This document shows positions 9,707-18,043 of a stretch of DNA of 22,114 nt, in pieces. Every line of letters starts with the position of its first letter. Position 1 is the first letter of the stretch. A model generated the notes under the pieces. It made no database searches, was not told the DNA's origin, and saw only the letters and a list, made by a program, of their open reading frames with translations. The stretch is from Trichomonas tenax (taxonomy: Eukaryota > Parabasalia > Trichomonadida > Trichomonadidae), in NCBI GenBank assembly GCA_023091735.1, contig JALKBU010004903.1, positions 1-22,114 on the forward strand. Reading direction: 5' to 3'. Both the position numbers and the translations under genes were made by a program.

Positions 9707-10157
9707 TTTTTTAATTTAATTTTTCGAACCACAAATATCGTTTTTTATCGTTTTGTCACGTTTTATTCATTGTCACATTTCCCTCAATTTTGTCACTTTT
9801 AAATTATCAAAAATTTTTTGTTTTTCTATCTCATTCAATCTCTAATTATATCAAAAATGATTATAACAAATCATATACCTATAAGTCAGAAATCTTTATT
9901 TATTTGTTTAATATCAAAAATAAAGTTGTAATGTTGACGATTTCATAATATTATCAATCAATAATTGTAATTTTTGAAAATTACTGACGCAAATTGATGT
10001 ACATTTTATAGTAATGATGTAGAGTTTAACTTAAAACTATGTAATAGTAGTTTTTTAGACCGAAAAATTAACTTTTAGAAGAATAATGTCACTTTTGTAA
10101 TAATGAGGGAGATAATTTTTTTTGGAAGTGACACTTTTCATTAATTTAATATTGCCA
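9707..10157. promoter_or_regulatory. Divergent intergenic region with GTCAC boxes
   Basis: This 451-bp spacer separates the outward-reading phosphatase and PH-like genes. It contains GTCAC followed by a T-rich stretch at 9755 (GTCACGTTTT), 9772 (GTCACATTT), 9792 (GTCACTTTT) and 10088 (GTCACTTTT). The first three lie 49-95 bp upstream of the phosphatase start; the last lies 70 bp upstream of the PH-like start. The rest is plain AT-rich sequence. The promoter role is inferred from position and recurrence. Confidence 0.5.
10138..10142 (+). promoter_or_regulatory. Inr-like transcription start (TCATT)
   Basis: TCATTAAT begins at 10138 and matches the trichomonad initiator consensus TCA(+1)Py(T/A), with the predicted +1 A at 10140. 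That is 18 bases before the ATG at 10158, within the very short leader typical of trichomonad mRNAs. This also supports 10158 as the start, because the earlier in-frame TTG at 10122 would lie upstream of the transcript. Confidence 0.6.
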
Positions 10158-12131
10158 ATGAAAACAATTAAAGATTTCCTTTCTCAAACAAATAGCACGG
10201 CAGATTTAGAGTACAGCAGCAATGGCTCAAAGTCAGCGCCATGCAAATGTGCAATTCAATTTGTTTTTCTTGAAATGACAATGAATAAAAATAAACAAGT
10301 TATTTTCATTCCGGACTTTGTACCCGCAATTTTGAAGAACAAAGGAGAGAAAAACGCACTCGTTTTTCAACCGACAGGAATTAATCATCAATCATTTAAA
10401 TTATCAGCTTCAGACGACCACGTTTTGATACTATGGCTGAACTTCACTGTCAACACAAGACTTTTACTCGATGAAATGATTAAAATCATAACAGACGCGA
10501 AAATTGAAGCAACTGACTCTTTAATCATTTACGAAAATTCAGAAATGGGAATGCATTGCACAGTTAATCTCTCAGGCAATCAATTTTCATATACACAATT
10601 CGGAGGAAACAATGTCACGAAAGTTTATCAAATATCACAAAAATCTCAATTTATTTTAAGCAAATTCGGTGAAAGACCATATATAATCATCAAGGAGTCC
10701 GATAATACATCTCAATTCAAGATTGGATTCGAAAGTTATGAAGATGTTAAAATTTGGTATCTTGCATTTGTTGCAATCAAGCAAATCTACATGAATAAAC
10801 AAAGAGAAGCTGCAGATAGTCTAAAACAGAGCTTAAAACAGGCAGAAGTTACGAAACCAAAAATATCACTTCAAGTTGAACAACAAATAGCTCAACCACA
10901 GCTTTCTAAGGAAGAGGTGGAAGATCCAAAGCCACAGCCAAAAGAAGATCCAACAATCAAATATAAACAAGAAGCTGAAGAATTAAAAGAAAAATTACAA
11001 ACAAAATTGCAAAATTACAAGCGCAGTTTTCCAAAACCAAAGACAGAAAAGGAGCCAGAATTAGATGAAATCGATGTTTCGCAGTATGAAAGGCCAAATA
11101 TTGAGAAACCCGTGAGAAAACAAGTTGTTCATAAAAGAAAAAATTTGGATGAAGAAGAGCTCCAAAAACTTGCTCTCGAGCGACTTAAAATGCCAGAGGT
11201 CTATTTCACAAGATTTGCTCCAAACATTGTTCTTCAAAAGATCGAAATTCCTGATATTAACTATAATCCAAATACAGAAGTTTCCTTCGAACAATCTTTC
11301 ATTAATGCTGATCCAACAACAGCCTTTTTGCTTGTTTGTTCAATTGTCTATAACTGCTTCGTTGGTGAAAGCTTATCAGACTTCTTCGGTGTTCCAAGAT
11401 TACCCGGCGAAACTCTTCAAAGTGAAGCAGCAAAGATTGTTACAACACTTGATAACGATGTTTTCCGCATATTACTTGAAAGCAAGAAATTAAATGATAA
11501 CTATCTTCCTGCAAGTCTTGCGCGTGATGAGGATTTGCTGGTTAGATTGCAGCAGATGAAGAAGGAACTTCTAAATCCTGGAGAATTCCCATCACCACTT
11601 CCATTCACTTTTCAGCATCGTCCACTTCAGCCAATTGTTTTCTGGTTCTTTGATTCATTGTATTTGAAGAGCTTGAAGAAACTTAGTGCTGCATCTGCCA
11701 TTTATGAACTTTCAAAGCATTTAGTCGCATTCTTCAGCCATTACCTGTTATCCAGGAAAGTTGCCGATCCTCTCAAAGAAATTGCCAATAAAATGGGCCC
11801 TGCAGCTCTCCTTTCAAGTTCATGGACACTTATTAGGAACTTGCAATCAAATTCCGATGACAATGCTGTATTCTATCGCTTCTGGGCAGAATCTTTCAGA
11901 GAAGGACGACTTCTTTCCAATTTCACGGCGATATTCCAGCACAAGGAAACATTAGAAAGATACTATGATCCTTGCTCACATGTGAGATGCGGAGAAATTA
12001 CTTCACAAGTTGCAGGATATTTGCAGGCTTTCGAGAAATTCGAACTTCCAATAGATTTCGAGATATCGAACGAAGGCGATAAATCTCTTGGACAGAATAT
12101 TATGGGTCTTCTTAGATTGGTTAGGAACTAA
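10158..12131 (+). CDS. PH-like domain protein of unknown function
   Basis: This is a 657-residue cytoplasmic-looking protein with no signal peptide or membrane segment. Residues about 130-212 look like a PH fold: short beta-rich segments (GNQFSYTQFGG, YQISQKSQFILS, RPYIIIKE) followed by a C-terminal helix containing the expected Trp (YEDVKIWYLAF). Residues about 28-105 may be a preceding beta-rich partner domain. Residues about 215-345 are a charged, Lys/Glu/Pro/Gln-rich linker with coiled-coil character. Residues about 370-657 form an all-helical domain that I do not recognise securely; a RUN-like adaptor fold is one possibility. Such a layout suits a membrane-associated adaptor, but this is inference. 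ATG 10158 is chosen because an Inr-like TCATT precedes it by 18 bases. It ends 66 bp from the converging glycosyltransferase gene. Confidence 0.85.
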   Translation: MKTIKDFLSQTNSTADLEYSSNGSKSAPCKCAIQFVFLEMTMNKNKQVIFIPDFVPAILKNKGEKNALVFQPTGINHQSFKLSASDDHVLILWLNFTVNTRLLLDEMIKIITDAKIEATDSLIIYENSEMGMHCTVNLSGNQFSYTQFGGNNVTKVYQISQKSQFILSKFGERPYIIIKESDNTSQFKIGFESYEDVKIWYLAFVAIKQIYMNKQREAADSLKQSLKQAEVTKPKISLQVEQQIAQPQLSKEEVEDPKPQPKEDPTIKYKQEAEELKEKLQTKLQNYKRSFPKPKTEKEPELDEIDVSQYERPNIEKPVRKQVVHKRKNLDEEELQKLALERLKMPEVYFTRFAPNIVLQKIEIPDINYNPNTEVSFEQSFINADPTTAFLLVCSIVYNCFVGESLSDFFGVPRLPGETLQSEAAKIVTTLDNDVFRILLESKKLNDNYLPASLARDEDLLVRLQQMKKELLNPGEFPSPLPFTFQHRPLQPIVFWFFDSLYLKSLKKLSAASAIYELSKHLVAFFSHYLLSRKVADPLKEIANKMGPAALLSSSWTLIRNLQSNSDDNAVFYRFWAESFREGRLLSNFTAIFQHKETLERYYDPCSHVRCGEITSQVAGYLQAFEKFELPIDFEISNEGDKSLGQNIMGLLRLVRN

Positions 12132-12197
12132 TTGTATTCTCTTTTCTTGTTGTGTTATAAATAATTTTATGTTAAAATAATATCGCATACAAACAAT

Positions 12198-13208
12198 TTA
12201 ATCATAATATCCGGAACGCGTTGATTCATTCCCAATACATAAAACAGGTTTATTTATTGGGACGTAGAAATATAGATTATCCGGTGTTATATTTCTAATA
12301 TTTTCGTATTGAACAACAAAATCATCGAACTTAACTCTGTCATGCCAAAATGTGATATCTTTCACTCGCGTGAAGAATTTCCTGCATCCTTTGCGAGAAA
12401 CAGGTTCAGTGCATTCTGGAGCATCTGTGAGGTTTGAAATAGCTTCGATTGCGCTGCTATGGTGCCAAAAGGAATGTCCAAGGAACCAACGAGACGTGTA
12501 ATTGGAAGGATGTACTCCAAGCTCATCTAAGTAATACCCTAAAAGTCTGTCATCGGCTTTATTAACGTGTGAAGCATCCCTGAACCATTTGTAATCTTCA
12601 AAAACTTTAAGAGCGGCCCTTCTTGAAAAAACAAAGCCCGAGCCTCCCTGCATATATGTGCTGTTGGTTTTACCCAAGCAAGCGCCTTGAATAACGAAAT
12701 CTTGATATGGATTATAATTTTCATTTAATTCAGCTAAAAATTGTGGAAATGTGTCTAAGTTCACAGCGGTGTCTTCGCATATGCGCAAAAACCAACCTGC
12801 GTTCGTATTTTCAAGAAAGAATTTAAGTGCTGTGAATAATTTTGATATCAATTTGTGTGTTGAAATGTCTTCGGGATCATTCACGAAATGATATGGAATA
12901 TCGCCTCTGTTGTTTTGAATTGTGCCATCTATATAGAATCCAACACCAGATGAAAAATTTGAAAATCTTAGAACTTCATACCATTGTGAATAAGTATAAT
13001 CAATAGCATCCTTGAGTGATGCTCCAGACATCACCGCAATATATATCTTATTTTCATATGATGTCGAGATTTCATCAAATTTTATCTGTTTTTCTTCTAT
13101 ATTTAGTAATTTGTATACCAGAGGTGTGGCAAGTATGGCTATGTTTACTATATAAGTCAAGAATATTATAAACTTTCGTTCAAGAACTTTGTTTTTTTGA
13201 ACAATCAT
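12198..13208 (-). CDS. Fringe-like beta-1,3-glycosyltransferase (GT31)
   Basis: This is a 336-residue type II membrane protein with a short basic cytosolic tail, one membrane anchor (about residues 13-33), then a lumenal catalytic domain. Family GT31 (Fringe/core 1 beta-1,3-galactosyltransferase-like) is indicated by the block MQGGSGFVFSRRAA at about 186-199, followed by KADDRLLGYYLDELGV at about 217-232, and by CEDT at 144-147 in the place of the metal-binding DxD motif. Such enzymes add sugars to glycoproteins or glycolipids in the Golgi; donor and acceptor here are unknown. CEDT is a variant of the more usual DDD-type motif but keeps two adjacent acidic residues. Lumenal NxS/T sequons are present. 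The stop overlaps TAAA. It shares a 100-bp divergent spacer with the membrane-anchored gene starting at 13309. Confidence 0.85.
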   Translation of the reverse strand: MIVQKNKVLERKFIIFLTYIVNIAILATPLVYKLLNIEEKQIKFDEISTSYENKIYIAVMSGASLKDAIDYTYSQWYEVLRFSNFSSGVGFYIDGTIQNNRGDIPYHFVNDPEDISTHKLISKLFTALKFFLENTNAGWFLRICEDTAVNLDTFPQFLAELNENYNPYQDFVIQGACLGKTNSTYMQGGSGFVFSRRAALKVFEDYKWFRDASHVNKADDRLLGYYLDELGVHPSNYTSRWFLGHSFWHHSSAIEAISNLTDAPECTEPVSRKGCRKFFTRVKDITFWHDRVKFDDFVVQYENIRNITPDNLYFYVPINKPVLCIGNESTRSGYYD

Positions 13209-13308
13209 TAATTATAATATTTCCGACATGTAAAAATTTGTTTTTGACTTTTTTAAAAACCCCTTTATATTTTTTCAAACCCTCGATAAATAAAAAATCT
13301 TCAAAGTA
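13209..13308. promoter_or_regulatory. 100-bp divergent promoter region
   Basis: The whole space between two outward-reading start codons is 100 bases, so both promoters must lie here or inside the genes. It is AT-rich and contains one GACATGTAAAAA box near 13229 (reverse complement of the TACATGTC type seen elsewhere in the window). No canonical Inr is obvious for either gene; TTCAAAG lies just before the + gene. Confidence 0.5.
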
Positions 13309-14259
13309 ATGCAAGTATTTTTATTTAACAGAACACTCTCGTTTTTTGTCAATCTGATATTGACCATAGGATCAGTTGTTGCCCTTAAAATGTTGATAGG
13401 ACAAACAGCTGAAGATGGCTACAAATATTCTTTTCCAGTTGTCGATAAATGCTTAGATAGACTTTTAGAACTCACTGACACAGCAGATTATAAGTCAGAT
13501 CTTTACGCAGAAGCAACAAGATTAAGAAGATTACTCAAAACGAAAAATGTCTCTAAAAATGTATTCAACCTCCAAAAATTACAAGCAATTGCTGACAACA
13601 TACCAAATCTAGTGCTATCTCTTGCATATAATCCTGAATTTCCAGAAAATGTTGATTTGATGCGTGAATTGCTTCATTTATACTTAATTATTACATCACC
13701 ACACGAACACTTCTTCTCTTATATGCAGTACTATTCACAAATGCCTGGAATCTCAACACGCTCAACAGTCGTTCATGAAATGGTAAATAAAACAAATAAA
13801 TGCTTCACGAAGTACAAACTCGTAGACCCCAACTTAGAGACTCAGTTTTCAGTGTATTATTCACCTGCGCACCGTGCATCAGTCAAATACAGCTATTATT
13901 ATTATCCCCAAGAACAATTCTATGAAACTCTCTCTATTGTGTCTAAAACTCTTCCAGAGATAGCAAAAATGCTCGCCAGCATGTTCTACATATATTGCTA
14001 TGCAAATGATAGGTGGTGCGATGATATGGTGCGTTCGTCAATGACAAATTTCGATAGGTATTCTCCCCATTTAGTTTGCATAATAGACGCACTCACTCCA
14101 GCTCCATTCATTGGCAGGAGTTACGCACTTTGCAATTTCCTTGAAGAATACATAAAAAGAAACGATGCTGAGCAACCTCTTACAAGTGTTGCAACTTTTT
14201 TGAACAAAGTGCATTGCACTGATGAATATGAAGATACAGATGATTACGACTACATATGA
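13309..14259 (+). CDS. Membrane-anchored protein of unknown function
   Basis: This 316-residue protein is not recognised. A hydrophobic segment at about residues 9-30 is a signal peptide or signal anchor, so the rest is probably lumenal or extracellular. The body is predominantly helical by composition, with a Tyr-rich stretch (YSYYYYPQ at about 195-202), scattered cysteines (several in the second half) and NxS/T sequons compatible with secretion. The C-terminal 14 residues are strongly acidic and Tyr-rich (DEYEDTDDYDYI). No catalytic motif is visible. Composition is like that of its neighbours, and the frame is intact with ATG start and TGA stop, so it is very likely a real gene. It diverges from the GT31 gene across 100 bp; common regulation is possible but not shown. 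Confidence 0.8.
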   Translation: MQVFLFNRTLSFFVNLILTIGSVVALKMLIGQTAEDGYKYSFPVVDKCLDRLLELTDTADYKSDLYAEATRLRRLLKTKNVSKNVFNLQKLQAIADNIPNLVLSLAYNPEFPENVDLMRELLHLYLIITSPHEHFFSYMQYYSQMPGISTRSTVVHEMVNKTNKCFTKYKLVDPNLETQFSVYYSPAHRASVKYSYYYYPQEQFYETLSIVSKTLPEIAKMLASMFYIYCYANDRWCDDMVRSSMTNFDRYSPHLVCIIDALTPAPFIGRSYALCNFLEEYIKRNDAEQPLTSVATFLNKVHCTDEYEDTDDYDYI

Positions 14260-14314
14260 TATCATACAGCTTGTCATATTATAATGGAATTCCATGTTAT
14301 GCTATTGTATTCTT

Positions 14315-14611
14315 TACATGACAAAATCTTTGTTTTGAAAACACTACATGACATTATTCGTTATTTTGTTAGAAATACATGTCAAAATTTTGCTTTAATA
14401 AATATCTCTTTCCCCATGAATATATTTAATATTTTTGAACGTTTTCTATACCAAATATAGATTTGTTCCTTGCGCATCAGATGTAATTATGAAAGAAGTC
14501 ATTTTATTATTTTTTTTTTTCGGAGAGAGGTAGTATTACATGACAGAATTTTGTAATTTTGAAAGCATTACGTGGCGTGTTGATCAAAATTGATATATTT
14601 ACATGACAAAA
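14315..14611 (+). promoter_or_regulatory. Cluster of five TACATGACA-type motifs upstream of the Rab gene
   Basis: TACATGACAAAA or close variants occur at 14315, 14345 (TACATGACATT), 14376 (TACATGTCAAAA), 14537 (TACATGACAG) and 14600 (TACATGACAAAA), all within 430 bp of non-coding DNA (14260-14689). Similar boxes recur at 19341 and 19526. The same orientation and close spacing argue against pure chance, though AT-rich DNA makes the flanking As cheap. A regulatory role or remnants of a short dispersed repeat are both possible. The rest of the spacer is AT-rich with a T run near 14507-14520. Confidence 0.4.
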
Positions 14612-14675
14612 AAGAAAAAATTAATGATATATTACTAATAGATGCAGTGTTTAGATATCACAAAGTACACAATTG

Positions 14676-14680
14676 TCACT
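14676..14680 (+). promoter_or_regulatory. Inr-like transcription start (TCACT)
   Basis: TCACTTTTT begins at 14676 and matches the trichomonad Inr TCA(+1)Py(T/A). The predicted +1 A is at 14678, 12 bases before the Rab ATG at 14690, the expected distance for the group. It is also part of a GTCACTTTT box of the kind repeated elsewhere in the window. Confidence 0.65.
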
Positions 14681-14689
14681 TTTTAGCAA

Positions 14690-15250
14690 ATGAAAAGAGT
14701 CCGCGGAGTTTTGTGTGGTGAAGCATCAGTCGGAAAATCCGCACTTCTGAGATGTTTCCAGAACCAACCGTTCCAGGAAAACCTCACATCGACAATCGCC
14801 GGCGCTTTTTTCTCAAAAACAGTGACCGTCCACGATGAACAAATTAATGTCGAAATATGGGATACAGCGGGATCGGAGAGATACCATTCCGTAATTCCAT
14901 CGTTTTTCAGAAGTGCTTCTGCGATAGCCATTATTTATGATATTACAAATCGCGACTCTTTTTCAAATCTGAAGTTTTGGTACCAATTCTCACAAATGAA
15001 TGCGCCAACTGGAACGCCGATTTTCATTGTAGGCAACAAAGTTGATCTCGACTCAAGGCGTTCAGTGACATATGAAGAAGGCAAACAGTATGTGCAGTCT
15101 ATAGAGGCTGCAGCATTTCTCGAGACATCAGCAAAAACAGGTGAAGCTGTTGAGGGCTTATTTATGCTTTTTGCAAATGCTGATGGAACATTGACTCCTG
15201 AAGGTTTCGCTGCCGATGTTAAGAAGGAGGAGCATGGCTGCTGTTCTTAA
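14690..15250 (+). CDS. Rab family small GTPase (Rab5/Rab22-like)
   Basis: This is a complete 186-residue Ras-superfamily GTPase that switches between GDP and GTP states to recruit effectors for vesicle traffic. All G motifs are visible: P-loop GEASVGKS at 10-17, switch I Thr35 in TIAGAF, WDTAGSERY at 57-65, NKVD at 116-119 and ETSAK at 145-149. The C-terminus is GCCS, a double-cysteine site of the type geranylgeranylated for membrane attachment. The Rab5/21/22 group usually has TIGAAF in switch I; here it is TIAGAF, which still places the protein closest to that group. The hypervariable tail is short. The start is supported by the Inr-like TCACT 12 bases upstream. The next gene downstream, in the same direction, carries a VPS9-like domain, the fold that activates Rab5-type GTPases. 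Confidence 0.95.
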   Translation: MKRVRGVLCGEASVGKSALLRCFQNQPFQENLTSTIAGAFFSKTVTVHDEQINVEIWDTAGSERYHSVIPSFFRSASAIAIIYDITNRDSFSNLKFWYQFSQMNAPTGTPIFIVGNKVDLDSRRSVTYEEGKQYVQSIEAAAFLETSAKTGEAVEGLFMLFANADGTLTPEGFAADVKKEEHGCCS

Positions 15251-15618
15251 TTTATATAAGTATTTCTTAAATCTTTTTTTGTCTATTTGTTTAAATGCCT
15301 CAACATATAATATGAACAATATATTCTTAATTCATCCAACAATGTTCAAATTTTGATTTTAGAAACATTGGAAACCTTGAGTGGCGCTCAACATTCAAAA
15401 TTGGAACAGCATCATGTTTTATAATATATAGATGATAAGCTAAGCAATATTCTTTACAAAAAGATGGAGAATAAGTGTTAAATGCATAAACTAATCAGTG
15501 CGAGGCTATATCTAAATAGATTGGGCTGTTCAAATTTCAAACACGTAAACATTTTAATCTGACAAATAAAATCGGATTTGATTTCTGACAAGTAAAATAA
15601 AAAGTTCCAAATTTTATT
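15251..15618. other. Intergenic spacer, Rab to VPS9-like gene
   Basis: This is 368 bp of AT-rich sequence with no open frame of note. It must hold the 3' end of the Rab transcript and the promoter of the next gene. No clear Inr precedes ATG 15619. A small GAGTGGCGCTC imperfect palindrome near 15380 and related AATGTTCAAATTTTG / AACATTCAAAATTG strings near 15342 and 15391 are the only structure noticed. Confidence 0.5.
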
Positions 15619-17694
15619 ATGCCCGGGTTTACTGAAGATCTCTTAGCTCTTCGTCAGCTTCTTCACCGCGAACAGGCGTTTTTCGACATAGAGCTCCAGA
15701 AGATTAAATTATTTCAGAAAGATTCTTATGAATCAGTCAAAAAATTGATTTTTCTAACACGAAAAGTTTATTCTCTTCATTTATCTATAATCGAACAAAT
15801 TAAGACAGGATCGATGCTTCCAGTTCCAGATTTAATAACGCTCACAAAGAACTTCCCGTCCGGTTTCACAGCAACACAACAGCGCGCTTATCAAAACTCT
15901 ATTTCGACAATAAAAGACACAAATAACTTAGATAGCAACACAAAAGAAATAGCGAAATACTTAAAAGAACATCCAGAATCGGAAAATTATATTCTTTTTT
16001 CATTAATTCCTACTCTTTTTTCATGTTTTTGGAGTGAACAAGAGATTGAAAGCTATATTGACTTTTTCAACAATTTTGATGAGGAGTTTCATCCCGCATT
16101 AACAAAAGTTCTTTTAGTTCATCAATCATTTTACGTTTTCTTGGACTCAGTTCGTATCGATGCTGAATCAGTCTTACAGGAGCTTAAACCGCTTAAGATT
16201 CTCATAGAACTCTTCTCAAAACGCTCATTTTTGTTCCCGAAGTCTCTAAGATTGATTCTCAACAGAGCGAACAGAAAACAGCTCTTCATCGACTGCATTC
16301 TTCACCCAGTCCTCCTAAATCCATCTCTATATGGCCTCGTTCCATGCATTGAGTCAAGAACATTCGAATATATGGTTTCACAGATCGATGAATGCAGCGA
16401 TGAAATCGATCAATTCATTGAATCAGTTGTCACGGCAAAGAACTTTATCAGAATTCAACCCAGTGAACAAACTCTGTATTCTGTTTTATCGAAGAATGAG
16501 CAGCTTATTTACTTATTCAAGGATGACTGCAGACTCATAACAGATATACTAAATCGCGACACAGAAGTTCCAAAGACAGATGATGTCTTCCAGATTCCAT
16601 ACAAACGCGAAAGAACATTCTCTGAAGATTCAACTGATGAAAAGAATGAGTTAGAAGATCAAAGTGATTCATTTGAAACATTGATTCGTTCTCTCGTTAT
16701 CAGATTAGACTTCACTAAGCCACGAGGTGGATTTATTGAGACGCTGGAGTATGCAGTTGCTTTGCAAACAGGTCCAGCGCGTTTGCAATGCGAGTTACAA
16801 TTAGATGAACTTCGCCAAATGATGAAAGTTAAAAATGCACCAAATGATATTGGATATTACATTCAACTTCTTCGCAAAGCTTATGATGAACGTATGGCGC
16901 ATCGTCAAGCAACGCTTTCAGGAAAAATCACAAAAGATTCATTCAAGATTCTTTTCACACAGTGCTCACAAGCAACAGAATTCCTTTATCAGAAGAAAGA
17001 TAATCTCATTCTCTCAGACTGGGATAATAATTTCCATCCATTTGACGAAGCAGACAAGGAACAGTTGAATATCAAACCTCAGTTTTTCTTGCAAACATTT
17101 TCAGAGTTAATCAACAAGTTCAAGGCATACATTGATACTAACAAACTCGCAATCACACAGGAGAGATTCTTACCTCTTCTTTACACAAGATTGACGAAGG
17201 TTGTGAGCTTAGACTCTTTTGTTGAAACACATCCATCAATAGCAAAGCTTGATGAGCGTGTTTCTCGTGTGATAAAGGAAAATGGACAGAAACTTATTCA
17301 GATGAACTCGCAGTCATGGCTCGAGAAGTTCCAGGAGAACCCAACACTTCTTGGTTTGAGCCAAGACTGCCTCAGAAGGGCTGCAGATGAAAATATTTCA
17401 ACATCTATTATGTTCTGGATTGACAAGGCACTCAATGCTCTGCAGTATCTTCTATCATTCTACGGATTCAAAGAAATAGGTGCTGATATTTTAGTTCCAG
17501 CATCTATTTTCTTGTTTATTCTTGTCAATCCTCCACGAATTTGCTCAATTGCAGCATATCTTGAACACACAATTTTGTCAGACGAGCTTGGTGTTTTTCC
17601 AATATCCCCAAGCATCCAGTACTGGGCAACACTCGCCAACTCAGTCTCGAAATGGTTCAGAGAGAAGATATCAGAATTCCCAGAAACTGCCTAA
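15619..17694 (+). CDS. VPS9-like domain protein, probable Rab guanine nucleotide exchange factor
   Basis: This 691-residue cytoplasmic protein is helical throughout, with no signal or membrane segment. The last 130 residues (about 560-685) resemble a VPS9 domain: a helix containing ALNALQYLL, then GADILVPASIFLFILVNPPR at 621-640, which fits the family's A-D-x-L-x-P...NPP core, followed by YLEHTI and a final helix near SVSKWF. VPS9 domains catalyse GDP release from Rab5-family GTPases at endosomes. Asp623 corresponds to the catalytic aspartate position. The conserved downstream Gly-Tyr and Thr of typical VPS9 domains are replaced (GVFPIS), so activity is uncertain. Residues 1-550 are helical and unassigned, with an acidic Ser-rich linker at about 330-355. 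The upstream neighbour is a Rab5/22-like GTPase, which fits, but no operon is implied. The VPS9 call rests on pattern reading. Confidence 0.8.
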   Translation: MPGFTEDLLALRQLLHREQAFFDIELQKIKLFQKDSYESVKKLIFLTRKVYSLHLSIIEQIKTGSMLPVPDLITLTKNFPSGFTATQQRAYQNSISTIKDTNNLDSNTKEIAKYLKEHPESENYILFSLIPTLFSCFWSEQEIESYIDFFNNFDEEFHPALTKVLLVHQSFYVFLDSVRIDAESVLQELKPLKILIELFSKRSFLFPKSLRLILNRANRKQLFIDCILHPVLLNPSLYGLVPCIESRTFEYMVSQIDECSDEIDQFIESVVTAKNFIRIQPSEQTLYSVLSKNEQLIYLFKDDCRLITDILNRDTEVPKTDDVFQIPYKRERTFSEDSTDEKNELEDQSDSFETLIRSLVIRLDFTKPRGGFIETLEYAVALQTGPARLQCELQLDELRQMMKVKNAPNDIGYYIQLLRKAYDERMAHRQATLSGKITKDSFKILFTQCSQATEFLYQKKDNLILSDWDNNFHPFDEADKEQLNIKPQFFLQTFSELINKFKAYIDTNKLAITQERFLPLLYTRLTKVVSLDSFVETHPSIAKLDERVSRVIKENGQKLIQMNSQSWLEKFQENPTLLGLSQDCLRRAADENISTSIMFWIDKALNALQYLLSFYGFKEIGADILVPASIFLFILVNPPRICSIAAYLEHTILSDELGVFPISPSIQYWATLANSVSKWFREKISEFPETA

Positions 17695-18043
17695 TGTTTA
17701 TTTATTCATTAGTTCATTATTCAATAATAAAATGTTGTTTCATTAATTGTATGACATAAAGCATAAATGCAGTCACTATATAAACATTGCATTTAATTTT
17801 CTAACATTATATCATATTGACTCTACATTCGAGAGTTTGTAATGGAATAAAATCATACCTACAAAGCACAAAAGTTCATAGTTAATGGAGAATGAGGAGC
17901 TTTTCATATATATCATCACGAAGTTGGATCGTTGAGATTATGGATCATTTGTTTTATAATTTTAATAGATATTGACAATGAAAATTCAGATTGTGTGTAA
18001 TAAAAATGAGATATTGATTCAAATAAAGAAGTTCTATTAATAT
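17695..18043. other. Convergent 3' spacer
   Basis: This is 349 bp between two converging genes. It is AT-rich with several AATAAA and TAAA strings that could serve as 3'-end signals for either transcript. No open frame, repeat or RNA gene is seen. Confidence 0.5.

Noticed and set aside
10122..10157. N-terminal extension of the PH-like protein from TTG at 10122
   Set aside because: TTG is not expected as a start here, and an Inr-like TCATT lies between it and ATG 10158.
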